From the NCBI GenBank assembly GCA_905612245.1, contig CAJQRL010000026.1, forward strand, positions 1 through 33,298: 33,298 nucleotides of DNA, in the 5' to 3' direction. The notes below the pieces were generated by a model. The model had not been told where the DNA came from and did no database searches. It worked only from the letters and a program-made list of their open reading frames with translations. The stretch comes from an uncultured Nitrosomonadaceae bacterium. Lineage in GTDB: Bacteria; Pseudomonadota; Gammaproteobacteria; Burkholderiales; Nitrosomonadaceae. A program made the position numbers and the translations under genes. Positions 11,037 through 21,538 of this stretch are shown here, piece after piece (position 1 is the stretch's first letter; every line of letters begins with the position of its first letter).

Positions 11037-13499
11037 ATGCTAGCGCGTTGGTTTGCTTACATAGTAGGAGGCTCCTTTGCACTAGGTTTGCTGGGAGTCC
11101 TTTTACTTATTTTTGCTGCACTTGTTACGATACCAAAACTCCCGTCACTTGATATCCTGATTGATTACAGGCCAAAGATTCCTTTAAGGATTTATAGCGC
11201 AGAAGGCTTGCTAATAGGTGAATTTGGAGAAGAACATCGAGATTTAGTAAAAATTAATGTGGTACCAGAAAATCTCAAACATGCAATTGTTGCCGCTGAG
11301 GATGAGCGTTTCTATCAGCATGGTGGAGTGGATTATTTGGGCGTACTGCGTGCTGCGTATTCTAATCTTTCATCTGGTGTAGTACGACAAGGTGCGAGCA
11401 CTATAACAATGCAAGTAGCGAGAAATTTCTTTTTAACTAGAAAGAAAACGCTAACAAGAAAATTTAGCGAGGCTTTGCTTGCATTTAAGATCGAACAGAG
11501 TTTGAGTAAAGATAAAATTCTTGAATTGTATATGAATCAAATTTATCTGGGCCAGCGCTCCTATGGTTTTGCTTCTGCAGCCCGAGTTTATTTTGGGAAA
11601 AAACTTAGTCATATTAGCGTCGCTGAGTCCGCTATGCTGGCTGGGCTGCCTAAAGCTCCTTCCCGTTATAATCCAGTGGTAAATCCAGCACGGGCCAAAA
11701 CACGTCAACTATATGTATTGAGGCGCATGGCAGAGCTAAATTTTATTTCTGATCTGGAGCTTAAGGAAGCAAAAAAACAGGAATTACAAGTAGTTTACAA
11801 GAAACATCAATCACGAGAATTTCCTTTACGTGCTGATTATGTCGCTGAAATGGTGCGGCAGGAGATTTATGAGCGTTATAAAGAAGAAACTTATACTAAG
11901 GGTCTCAGGGTCTATACAACGGTGAGACAGCTTGATCAGGAAGCAGCTTACGAAGCTGTACGTCAGGGTGTGATGAATCATGATAAACGTCATGGATATC
12001 GTGGTCCCGAGGGATTTATTAAGTTGTCTGAAGGTTCTGATCAGAATGAAATGCTGGATGAAGCCCTTATAGGAGTCTCGGTTAGCGATGGTATTCATGC
12101 TGCGGTGGTGTTAGCTGTAAATTCAAAAATGGTTCGTGCATACCGCAAAGGTGGAGAAACAATAGAAATTGCAGGTGATGGTCTGGGTTTCGTAGAAGAG
12201 TTCCTTAATAAGGCGGGTGTTGGTAAAAAAAATATACGACCAGGATCACTGGTCAGAGTAATAAGGAATGAAAAAGAAGAGTGGCATATTGTGCAGCTTC
12301 CTCAGGCTGAAGCGGCTTTAGTTTCAATGGATCCAGAAGATGGTGAGATTCGCGCATTGGTAGGAGGGTTTGACTTTAACCGTAATCAATTTAATCATAT
12401 TACACAGGCTTTTCGTCAGCCAGGGTCAAGCTTTAAACCGTTCATTTACTCTGCATCGCTAGAGAAGGGGTTTACTCCGGCCACTGTTATAAATGATGCG
12501 CCAATCTCTTTTACTGCTGAGGAAACTGGAAGTAAGGAATGGGAACCTAGAAATTATGCAGGTAAATTTGCGGGCCCTTTGCGGATGAGAGAGGCGCTTG
12601 CCAAATCAAAAAACTTGGTATCTATTCGTATTCTGCAAGCTATTGGAGTCCAGTACGCTCAAGACTACATTACCAGATTCGGATTTAATCCCAAGCTTCA
12701 CCCACCATACCTTCCTATGGCACTTGGTGCGGGCTCGGCTTCTCCAATACAGATGGTTACAGGCTATGCAGCATTTGCGAATGGTGGGTTCCGCGTTGTT
12801 CCACACTTAATTCAAAGAATTGAAGATGAAAGAGGAGAAATACTAGAGCAAACAAAACCAGTACTGGCTGGCGTCGATGCAAAGCAGATAATAGACCCAC
12901 GTAATGCATATCTTATGACCAGTATGCTTAAAGATGTAGTACAGAGAGGCACTGCGGTTAGAGCAAAGAAATTGGGACGTACTGACCTTGCCGGAAAAAC
13001 CGGGACCACCAATAATTTTATTGATGCCTGGTTTTGTGGTTTTCAAACTAACCTGGTAGCGGTCTCATGGATTGGTCATGATATTCCTAAATCTCTTGGT
13101 AAAAAAGAAACAGGATCAAGTGCCGCCCTTCCTATTTGGGTAAGCTATATGGGAAAAGCCTTGAAGGGTGTACCTAAAAGAAGTAATACAAAATTTGATG
13201 GTATAGTTTTAGAGGAAATTACTCCTAAAGGTATAGTGGCCGCTAGAATTAATCCTGAAACAGGGTTTAGAGATGAAGATGGTGAAATTCTAGAATATTT
13301 TTTTCAGGAGAATCTTCCTCCAGAGGCAGGTAGTAATTTTGGAGAAATGGAATCTTTTCTTCAGGGCCGTACTCTTCCTGAAGACAGTAATAGCTCAGAA
13401 AGCAGTGACTTAGAAAGCAGTGACTTAGAAAAAAGTGACTCAGAAAGCAGTGATTCAGAAAGCACTTTCAAATTTTTAGATTTTATTAAGTGGAACTAA
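11037..13499 (+). CDS. mrcA: penicillin-binding protein 1A (transglycosylase/transpeptidase) with Ser/Asp/Glu-rich C-terminal tail
   Basis: Transglycosylase motifs AAEDERFYQHGGVDYLGVLRA, GASTITMQVARNFF; transpeptidase motifs GSSFKPF and KTGTTNNFIDAWF. Often called ponA. Confidence 0.97.
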   Translation: MLARWFAYIVGGSFALGLLGVLLLIFAALVTIPKLPSLDILIDYRPKIPLRIYSAEGLLIGEFGEEHRDLVKINVVPENLKHAIVAAEDERFYQHGGVDYLGVLRAAYSNLSSGVVRQGASTITMQVARNFFLTRKKTLTRKFSEALLAFKIEQSLSKDKILELYMNQIYLGQRSYGFASAARVYFGKKLSHISVAESAMLAGLPKAPSRYNPVVNPARAKTRQLYVLRRMAELNFISDLELKEAKKQELQVVYKKHQSREFPLRADYVAEMVRQEIYERYKEETYTKGLRVYTTVRQLDQEAAYEAVRQGVMNHDKRHGYRGPEGFIKLSEGSDQNEMLDEALIGVSVSDGIHAAVVLAVNSKMVRAYRKGGETIEIAGDGLGFVEEFLNKAGVGKKNIRPGSLVRVIRNEKEEWHIVQLPQAEAALVSMDPEDGEIRALVGGFDFNRNQFNHITQAFRQPGSSFKPFIYSASLEKGFTPATVINDAPISFTAEETGSKEWEPRNYAGKFAGPLRMREALAKSKNLVSIRILQAIGVQYAQDYITRFGFNPKLHPPYLPMALGAGSASPIQMVTGYAAFANGGFRVVPHLIQRIEDERGEILEQTKPVLAGVDAKQIIDPRNAYLMTSMLKDVVQRGTAVRAKKLGRTDLAGKTGTTNNFIDAWFCGFQTNLVAVSWIGHDIPKSLGKKETGSSAALPIWVSYMGKALKGVPKRSNTKFDGIVLEEITPKGIVAARINPETGFRDEDGEILEYFFQENLPPEAGSNFGEMESFLQGRTLPEDSNSSESSDLESSDLEKSDSESSDSESTFKFLDFIKWN
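13398..13463 (+). repeat. 15-bp tandem repeat, about 4.4 copies, in frame within the mrcA 3' end
   Basis: gaaagcagtgactta / gaaagcagtgactta / gaaaaaagtgactca / gaaagcagtgattca / gaaagc; encodes (E-S/K-S-D-L/S)n. Confidence 0.9.
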
Positions 13500-13539
13500 T
13501 TTATGGTGAAGCAGTAGTCTGATTGTTAGTTCGGAGGAA

Positions 13540-13565
13540 AGCAGAAGAGTGTCAATTCTTCTGCT
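13540..13565. terminator. perfect 9-bp hairpin between convergent mrcA and hemB (candidate bidirectional terminator, weak T-tract)
   Basis: agcagaaga-gtgtcaat-tcttctgct in the convergent intergenic region. Confidence 0.5.
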
Positions 13566-13593
13566 GATTCGTCTAGATATTTATATATACTTT

Positions 13594-14625
<1,032 letters not shown>

Positions 14626-14856
14626 TCAATAATGAGTAAAGAGTATTGCTCTAATAGAGCTTAGTGTAATGGTTTTAAAAATAGTGGGGGTTAAATTTTA
14701 GTTATCTGGTTGTAATGAGAATACTGGAAACCATACGCCATGAAAAGTTTCACCATTATAGTAGTGTGGAAAAATGAATTTCAATAAACCAATATGATTA
14801 TTAATCATTTTGTTAACAATGTGTTGCAATAATTATCTTTTTATTTGTAATGATGG

Positions 14857-14934
14857 TTAGACATTAAGAATAAATTTCAGGGAACTTACTTTCATTGTCA
14901 TCGTCTTATTAACAGGCAACTTTGGTTGTTTCAT
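14857..14934 (-). CDS. possible small ORF, 25 aa (MKQPKLPVNKTMTMKVSSLKFILNV)
   Basis: ATG at 14934, stop at 14857; preceded by a purine-rich Shine-Dalgarno-like sequence (cagggagaagagc-ATG). Starts about 30 nt after the engB stop on the same strand. No homology known to me. Confidence 0.3.
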   Translation of the reverse strand: MKQPKLPVNKTMTMKVSSLKFILNV

Positions 14935-14964
14935 GCTCTTCTCCCTGAGCTTGAACCTTAATTA

Positions 14965-15660
14965 TCACTTATTAAGGTGGTCTGCCCCCGGTTCCTTCCC
15001 CCTCAACCGGGGGCTTTTTATTTTAGGTTTTAGCGCTGCTTTATTTTTTTTCTGAAGTGGAAGAGGGTCTAACCCAAGCCAGTGACCAAGTACCGTATAA
15101 GCTTCATTGATTCCTGTTTTAGATGAACTGGAAAATAGCTGGGCACTACATTGTGGGTAGGTTTCACCTAAAATATTTATTACATTTTGGAGGATTTTCC
15201 CAGCCTGATGGCGGGCAACTTTATCTGCCTTGGTAAGCAATATATGAACAGGCTTCCCAGTTGGGGTGAACCAATCCAGCATGCGCCGGTCAAGTTTTGT
15301 TAACGGGTGGCGTATATCCATAATCAATACCATTCCATGAAGCGGTTGCCTAGTCTCTAAATAGGTACCTAGTAGCTGATCCCAGTGCTGGCGTATTTGA
15401 AATGGGACTTTAGCGTAGCCATAGCCGGGAAGGTCAACTAAAAACCCCTTATCCCCAAGTTTGAAAAAATTGATGTGCTGGGTGCGGCCTGGTGTCTTAC
15501 TGACATAGGCCAGGCGATCACGCCTTATAAGCGTGTTGATGGCACTCGATTTTCCGGCATTTGAACGCCCAGCAAAGGCAATCTCAATACCGTTTGGTGG
15601 TGGTAGGTCATGCAGGTGATTGATGGTTGTATAAAAAGTTGTGTTTTCAAAAACAGACAT
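14965..15660 (-). CDS. engB: ribosome biogenesis GTP-binding protein EngB (YihA/YsxC)
   Basis: [65 protein letters not shown]. Confidence 0.96.
   Translation of the reverse strand: MSVFENTTFYTTINHLHDLPPPNGIEIAFAGRSNAGKSSAINTLIRRDRLAYVSKTPGRTQHINFFKLGDKGFLVDLPGYGYAKVPFQIRQHWDQLLGTYLETRQPLHGMVLIMDIRHPLTKLDRRMLDWFTPTGKPVHILLTKADKVARHQAGKILQNVINILGETYPQCSAQLFSSSSKTGINEAYTVLGHWLGLDPLPLQKKNKAALKPKIKSPRLRGKEPGADHLNK
14984..15019 (+). terminator. intrinsic terminator oriented on the plus strand, inside the 3' end of minus-strand engB
   Basis: Perfect 10-bp stem GCCCCCGGTT...AACCGGGGGC followed by TTTTTATTTTA on the plus strand. Confidence 0.7.
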
Positions 15661-15766
15661 TAGATTCCAATGTGGTGTTGAAATGGTAAGGAATAAATTT
15701 TAATGATTTAATTGTTCGAATTTTAATTCGAGATACTAGGGACTCAAGATAGGATGGTATTTAAAT

Positions 15767-16513
15767 TCATTCTATAATTTCTGAGTTCTCTTCTGCAATT
15801 AATACCAGGCCTTCTAATACTAAATTATCTACTACACTAGCGTCCATATTAAGTTCAGACATCAGCTGTTGAGATGCGCCCCCGCTGATAATACACTTAG
15901 GTATATGACCCAAATTAATAGAAAATAACTCAGACATGCTTTTCACTGTTCCAACCAAAGCATGAACTGTACCACTATGTATGGCATTTGCAGTATTGTT
16001 TGGAAAATCAGAGAGTTCTCCTTCCTGATTTTGTAATGTGGTGATATTAGTTGTTAATGCTCTTTTCATTAGCTCAAAGCCAGGGACAATGATGCCGCCA
16101 AGAAACTCTCCGGTATCAGACAGGACGTCTACTGTCATAGCGGTGCCTACATCTACGACTAGACAACCTTTCTGTTGCCAATTCCATGCTGCAATCAATG
16201 CGGCCCATCGGTCACTGCCCAAGAGTGACGGATCAGCGTAGTAATTTCGAACGCCACATTGATATGCGAGAGGGGTTATCCATCTAGGTTTTATTTTCCA
16301 GCAGGAAAGAAATTCAGATAATTTTTTCTTAGTCTCTATGCTAGAGACATTAGAAATTATGATGTCATGTGGTATTGGCAAGCGTTTCCATTCATGCTGT
16401 AACAATATGCTTTTATCTTGAGCAAGAGTTCCTTGTTCTAGCCAGTTACTGCCATCATGTAACCCCCATTTAACATGGGTATTACCCGAATCTATTGCCA
16501 TTAAATAAGTCAT
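15767..16513 (-). CDS. coaX: type III pantothenate kinase
   Basis: MAIDSGNTHVKWGL, GSDRWAALIAAWNWQQKGCLVVDVGTAMTVDVL, GGIIVPGFELMKRAL, IISGGASQQL. Confidence 0.93.
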   Translation of the reverse strand: MTYLMAIDSGNTHVKWGLHDGSNWLEQGTLAQDKSILLQHEWKRLPIPHDIIISNVSSIETKKKLSEFLSCWKIKPRWITPLAYQCGVRNYYADPSLLGSDRWAALIAAWNWQQKGCLVVDVGTAMTVDVLSDTGEFLGGIIVPGFELMKRALTTNITTLQNQEGELSDFPNNTANAIHSGTVHALVGTVKSMSELFSINLGHIPKCIISGGASQQLMSELNMDASVVDNLVLEGLVLIAEENSEIIE

Positions 16514-16514
16514 G

Positions 16515-17534
16515 CTATGTCACCTTACGTAATTTAATATTACCCCCGTTGAAATAAAGAGTACCTGCTAAAGTTTTAAGTGCTAACGATCCGTTGTCTG
16601 AGACACCTTGTACCATACCTTCCTGTATCGAACCATCTGGCAAGTATAGTGTGACAAGTTTATTTTCAAGTTCGTGATATTCCCTCCACTCATTCTTAAA
16701 TGGTTTGAATCCATGCTGCTCAAATTCTTTAAGCACTATTAAAAGTTCAGTTAGTAATCTCGCCATTAATTTATTGCGGTCTAAGGTTTCTCCACTGATA
16801 GAGAATAGATCTGTTGTTTTTTGGTCTATATTTGACTTTATCCTATCTGATAGCTTTAGATTAATGCCAACTCCGATTACAGCCAAAGTAGGTCCCAATG
16901 AATCTCCTCGTAACTCAATTAGAATTCCTGCAATTTTTTGGTAGTGAGACATCACATCGTTTGGCCATTTAAGTGCTACATCTTCTATCCCTGATAATTT
17001 TAATGAACGTATTATGGCTATTCCAATAGCTAAACTTAAACCTGACAAAAGCCCCGCTCCTTTTTGGAAGGTCCATTGCAGAGAAAAAGTAAGACTATCA
17101 CCAAGGCCCGAATGCCAAACCTGTCCTCGCCGACCTCGCCCGCTAGTTTGGAGTTCCGTAGCAACTACGCGGATAGCATCGGCCTTATTTCTATCCGAGT
17201 ATCCCTCCATTGTGGTTTTTTGTAGCAGTACCGTATTGGTTGATTTAGTAGTGTCCAATATTTCGAGATGAAGGTTTTCTTTTTCAGTGACAAGATAATT
17301 AAGGATCTTATCCTTATCCAGCCATTGCAGCGGATCAGGTAGACGGTAGCCACGTCCATAAACTTTGTGAACTATAACTCCACTTTTTTCTAATCCGCGC
17401 AATGCGTTAGATATGCTGGTACGAGATACATCAAGGTGCTGGGCCAGCGTCACTCCAGAATGGAATTCTCCGTCACTTAATAAGCGTAAAATAGAGAAGG
17501 TTAGTGGTTTCATAGCAGTAACAGTGTAGAGCAA
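16515..17534 (-). CDS. birA: bifunctional biotin-[acetyl-CoA-carboxylase] ligase / HTH repressor
   Basis: N-terminal HTH (LLSDGEFHSGVTLAQHLDVSRTSISNALRGLEKSGVIVHKVYGRGYRL); ligase motifs TSGRGRRGQVWHSG, ALKWPNDVM, IAGILIEL, GVGINLK. Confidence 0.95.
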   Translation of the reverse strand: MLYTVTAMKPLTFSILRLLSDGEFHSGVTLAQHLDVSRTSISNALRGLEKSGVIVHKVYGRGYRLPDPLQWLDKDKILNYLVTEKENLHLEILDTTKSTNTVLLQKTTMEGYSDRNKADAIRVVATELQTSGRGRRGQVWHSGLGDSLTFSLQWTFQKGAGLLSGLSLAIGIAIIRSLKLSGIEDVALKWPNDVMSHYQKIAGILIELRGDSLGPTLAVIGVGINLKLSDRIKSNIDQKTTDLFSISGETLDRNKLMARLLTELLIVLKEFEQHGFKPFKNEWREYHELENKLVTLYLPDGSIQEGMVQGVSDNGSLALKTLAGTLYFNGGNIKLRKVT

Positions 17535-17643
17535 GCCATATTATCTATGCGACAGACTGTCCATGTTTAATATATTCTGTGTAAAAGAGAAGGTTCTGAT
17601 AAACCATATTACTTTATCTACACTATAATATATTCCGATAGGT

Positions 17644-19389
17644 TTGGTGCAGCACATCATATTTCGAGAGACTGATTTGAAAAATACTAATAAAGATATA
17701 TCAACGACTGCTTTATCTGCTGAGCCTGTTTCTAACTTCATTCGCAATATTATTGACGAAGATATTCGTACTAAGAAATGGGGCGGGCGTGTAGAGACCC
17801 GTTTCCCACCGGAACCAAATGGCTATCTGCATATTGGTCATGCTAAGAGTATATGCCTAAATTTTGGTCTTGCTATCGAATATGAAGGGGTATGTCATCT
17901 ACGTTTTGATGACACCAACCCAAAAAAGGAAGGAAAAGAATACGTAGACTCAATACTTGATTCTGTCAGATGGCTGGGCTTTGATTGGGGAGGGCATCTT
18001 CACTATTCTTCCGATTATTTTGAAAAGCTTTATAAGTATTCAGAGTATCTTATTAGTCAGGGGAAGGCCTATGTAGACAGCCTTACAGGCGAGGAAATTC
18101 GTAATTTACGTGGTACTTTGACTAAAGCCGGAACTAACAGTCCGCACCGTGAACGTTCAGTTGATGAGAATCTTGATTTGTTTCGTCGAATGAAACAGGG
18201 GGAATTTTCTGATGGGACGCATGTATTGCGGGCCAAAATTGACATGGCATCTCCGAACATGAATTTGCGGGATCCAGTTATTTATCGCATTCTTCGGGCT
18301 CATCACCATCGAACCGGTGATGCATGGTGTATTTATCCGATGTACGATTACACGCATTGCATTTCTGATGCCCTGGAAAATATTACTCATTCAGTTTGCA
18401 CGCTAGAATTTGAAGATCATCGTCCTCTCTATGACTGGATATTAGCGCAATTAAAAGACAGAGTACCTTGCCATCCACAACAGATCGAATTTGCCAGACT
18501 TAATCTTACCCATACCGTGATGAGCAAACGTATTTTGATGGAATTGGTTGAAGGTGGATTCGTAGAGGGTTGGGATGATCCTAGAATGCCTACTTTAGCT
18601 GGACTACGCCGGCGAGGCTACACACCTTTCTCGATTCGTTTATTTGCTGAGCGTATTGGTGTTAGTAAAGCAGACTCGTGGATTGGAATGGATGTACTTG
18701 AAAATTGCTTACGAGAAGATCTTAATATACGGGCACAACGTCGTATCGCTGTTTTGAAGCCATTAAAACTAGTTATTGTTAATCTTCCGGATAATTACGA
18801 GGAAGAGTGTCTGGTTCCTAATCATCCACAGAAACCTGAAAACGGAAGTCGTGTCCTAGCTTTAACTAAAACCCTCTATATTGAACGAGATGATTTTATG
18901 GAGGTACCAACAAAAGGTTATTTTCGCCTTGCACCCGGAGTAGAGGTACGCCTACGTTATGCTTATATTATAAAGTGCGTGAAAGTAATCAAAAATGCCA
19001 GTAATGAGATTGAAGAAATCCATTGTAGCTACGATCCTGAAACCAAGAGTGGGACAATCGGATCCAAGGCACGAAAAGTCAAAGGAAATATTCATTGGCT
19101 TTCATCTAAATATGCACTAAAGAGTGAAGTCAGGCTGTTTGACAATTTGTTTTCCGATTCCCGTCCAGACGTAAGTAGCCGAGAATATAAGAGACTTTTA
19201 GGAGTAAATTCTAAGGAGATTATTTCTGCATATATAGAGCCTTCATTAAATGAGGCTCAACCGGAAGAATTCTTTCAGTTTGAACGAAGTGGTTATTTTG
19301 TAGCTGATCAGCTAGATATGAAGACAGATAGGCCAGTGTTTAACCGTACTGTAACGCTAAGAGATTCGCGTGGTAAGTACAAGGCATAA
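17644..19389 (+). CDS. glnS: glutaminyl-tRNA synthetase (start uncertain; TTG/GTG candidates 17644-17680)
   Basis: VETRFPPEPNGYLHIGHAKSICLNFGLA, CHLRFDDTNP, PMYDYTHCISDALENITHSVCTLEFEDHRPLYDW, VMSKR. Confidence 0.96.
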   Translation: MVQHIIFRETDLKNTNKDISTTALSAEPVSNFIRNIIDEDIRTKKWGGRVETRFPPEPNGYLHIGHAKSICLNFGLAIEYEGVCHLRFDDTNPKKEGKEYVDSILDSVRWLGFDWGGHLHYSSDYFEKLYKYSEYLISQGKAYVDSLTGEEIRNLRGTLTKAGTNSPHRERSVDENLDLFRRMKQGEFSDGTHVLRAKIDMASPNMNLRDPVIYRILRAHHHRTGDAWCIYPMYDYTHCISDALENITHSVCTLEFEDHRPLYDWILAQLKDRVPCHPQQIEFARLNLTHTVMSKRILMELVEGGFVEGWDDPRMPTLAGLRRRGYTPFSIRLFAERIGVSKADSWIGMDVLENCLREDLNIRAQRRIAVLKPLKLVIVNLPDNYEEECLVPNHPQKPENGSRVLALTKTLYIERDDFMEVPTKGYFRLAPGVEVRLRYAYIIKCVKVIKNASNEIEEIHCSYDPETKSGTIGSKARKVKGNIHWLSSKYALKSEVRLFDNLFSDSRPDVSSREYKRLLGVNSKEIISAYIEPSLNEAQPEEFFQFERSGYFVADQLDMKTDRPVFNRTVTLRDSRGKYKA

Positions 19390-19636
19390 AGCAATAACTC
19401 TTATTCTGAATTGACGAAGACTATATGGGCACACTAACGAAGAATCAGTCGAAAATTTAGTCATACTTGGAATACTTGGTTAAGGATGGTTAGTTTGTTA
19501 GTTGGGATAAATAAAAGAAGGGTGGCTTGCTGAAGCACCAATAACAAAGGTATCTAAGCGGCTTTGATAAGCTATATAAGGGCCCCCATAATAAAATGTT
19601 GTAGAAAAGCAACACTATTTTGGCGTATCGTTAAAA

Positions 19637-19714
19637 AATATCCAGATACCCCTTGCTATATGTAAATATCTTAGGCATGATTCTTTTAACCCTCTGGATA
19701 TTGGGAGGGGGTTA
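19637..19714 (+). promoter_or_regulatory. possible structured 5' leader of the porin gene (two overlapping inverted repeats)
   Basis: AATATCCAGA (19637-19646) is the exact reverse complement of TCTGGATATT (19693-19702). TAACCC (19687-19692) can pair with GGGTTA (19709-19714). The two structures overlap. Confidence 0.3.
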
Positions 19715-19774
19715 TGTTTTAAATGAAGGGTAGCGAGTTTATATTGTTTTTATTACTCACAGGGAGGCTTCACC

Positions 19775-21079
19775 ATGAAGTTTGTACAAATTAGGAAAAA
19801 TATATTACATGCGGGGGTTGCGGTCGCACTAGTTGCGGGCATGGCAACCACTCTGCCAAGCGCAGTTGCTGGCGGGAAAATAACTATTGATGATACTAAG
19901 TGGATCAGTATCGGAATGGGGATTCGTGGTGGTTTTACCGCTGGACAGAATAAATCTGCAAGTGGCCAAGATTACAGTAACGGATTTGGTATCAATAACG
20001 CTCGTATATACATAAACGGGCAAATTCATAAAAACGTTAAATTCACATTCAATACAGAATGTTTCGCTTGCTCAAAAACATATGATGGCGGCGCAGGTGA
20101 AGGTGTTAATGGATTTGGTAATAACTCATCTGTTGGTATCCTTGACATAATTGCTAAATTTGAATTTAATAAACATGTAAACCTTTGGGCTGGTCGTACT
20201 CTTGCCAATACAGAACGTGGCGAGTTGAACGGTCCTTTCTACCATGCAACGTTTGAAGGCTTTAAGACACCTTTCTTCCCACAAGATTATAGTGGTAACT
20301 TTGGTAACTCAAGCATAGGTAACAATGCTGGTGGTGGTATGTACGGTCGTGATGATGGTGTAGTGTTCTTTGGTGAATTAGATGTACCACAACCATTTGG
20401 TATGGGTAATGGACAGTTACAATACTCAGCTGGTGTATTTAATGGTACAAGATCAACAAAGACTAAAGGTCCTAACCATTCAAACGCTGCAAGCTGGACT
20501 GGTCGTCTTACATATAACTTCTTGAATCCTGAAAAGAATCCTGGTTACTACACAAGTGGTACTTACTACGGTGGTGCAGGTGACATTCTAGCGGTTGCTG
20601 TTGGTGTAAATCATCAAAAAGATGGTGCTGGTTCAATAGGCAATAAAGCTGATTTTACTGGTCTTGTAGCAGATATTTTGTTTGAAAAACCACTCGATAA
20701 CAACATGGGTGTGTTAACTTTCAATGCAGAATACAAAAGATTCTGGGCTGAATATGCTAATGCAGCAAATAGTGATGCTAGTTGTATGTGTGTCTTCAGA
20801 GGTCAATCATGGACAGCATATGGCTTATATCTAATTCCTCATAAAGTAGGGATTGGACGCTTCCAGCCTTATGGTAGATTCACTAGTGTGCAACCAGATA
20901 ATAGTACCACTCGTGAAGAAATAGAAGGTGGTGTTAACTACGTGATTGATGGGCATAATGCTCGGATTTCAGCTTTCTACCAACATGGTGATCTATACTC
21001 TAAGGGCATAAATTACAGTACAAGTGCCTCGGGTGAAAAGATTGATAAGTTCACGGTTGCTTTCCAACTACAAATATAA
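19775..21079 (+). CDS. outer-membrane porin (OprO/OprP-like, phosphate-selective porin superfamily style)
   Basis: Signal peptide ending ...ATTLPSAVAGG; alternating beta-strand pattern; NNARIYINGQIHKNVKFTFNTE; C-terminal KFTVAFQLQI. RBS agggagg upstream and strong terminator downstream. Confidence 0.8.
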   Translation: MKFVQIRKNILHAGVAVALVAGMATTLPSAVAGGKITIDDTKWISIGMGIRGGFTAGQNKSASGQDYSNGFGINNARIYINGQIHKNVKFTFNTECFACSKTYDGGAGEGVNGFGNNSSVGILDIIAKFEFNKHVNLWAGRTLANTERGELNGPFYHATFEGFKTPFFPQDYSGNFGNSSIGNNAGGGMYGRDDGVVFFGELDVPQPFGMGNGQLQYSAGVFNGTRSTKTKGPNHSNAASWTGRLTYNFLNPEKNPGYYTSGTYYGGAGDILAVAVGVNHQKDGAGSIGNKADFTGLVADILFEKPLDNNMGVLTFNAEYKRFWAEYANAANSDASCMCVFRGQSWTAYGLYLIPHKVGIGRFQPYGRFTSVQPDNSTTREEIEGGVNYVIDGHNARISAFYQHGDLYSKGINYSTSASGEKIDKFTVAFQLQI

Positions 21080-21103
21080 CAAGAATTTCTACCCTTCTTG
21101 GGA

Positions 21104-21136
21104 AAGCCGAAACCAAATTGGTTTCGGCTTTTTTTT
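21104..21136 (+). terminator. intrinsic terminator of the porin gene
   Basis: aagccgaaacca-aat-tggtttcggctt (12-bp perfect stem) followed by a T-tract. Confidence 0.93.
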
Positions 21137-21538
21137 CGTCTAAAATAAAGTATTTATTTAATCAAGATTCTTCACTAATTTAGTAGATCTATAATTAATA
21201 ATATAGAGTATTAGTTTTTAATCTATTTTAGGTAAAGTAATAGGGATGAAAGAAGCAGAGGTTGAGGATAAGGTAACAGGGAAAAAATTAAAGTAGCAAG
21301 GTTAGAGGAGAGAATCACTATAGGAAGGTGATTAGAAGAGTAGAGAAGGCGTAGGAGGCGGTTATAATAAAATATTAAGGGGGAAGGTAGGAAAAGGTGA
21401 TAGAGGTACTCAGGGGTTAGTAGAAGAAGGCGAAGAAAAGGTACTTAACTCTATTCAATTATCCTGGAGAAGTTTTATTTTCAAATCTAAAGAGATAAAA
21501 AATACAACATCTATACTTAATATATTAGAAATCAGTTA

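Noticed and set aside
21246-21538. A coding gene in the purine-rich interval
   Set aside because: The frame from the ATG at 21246 stops after 16 codons and has further stops; the later open stretch has no plausible start or RBS.
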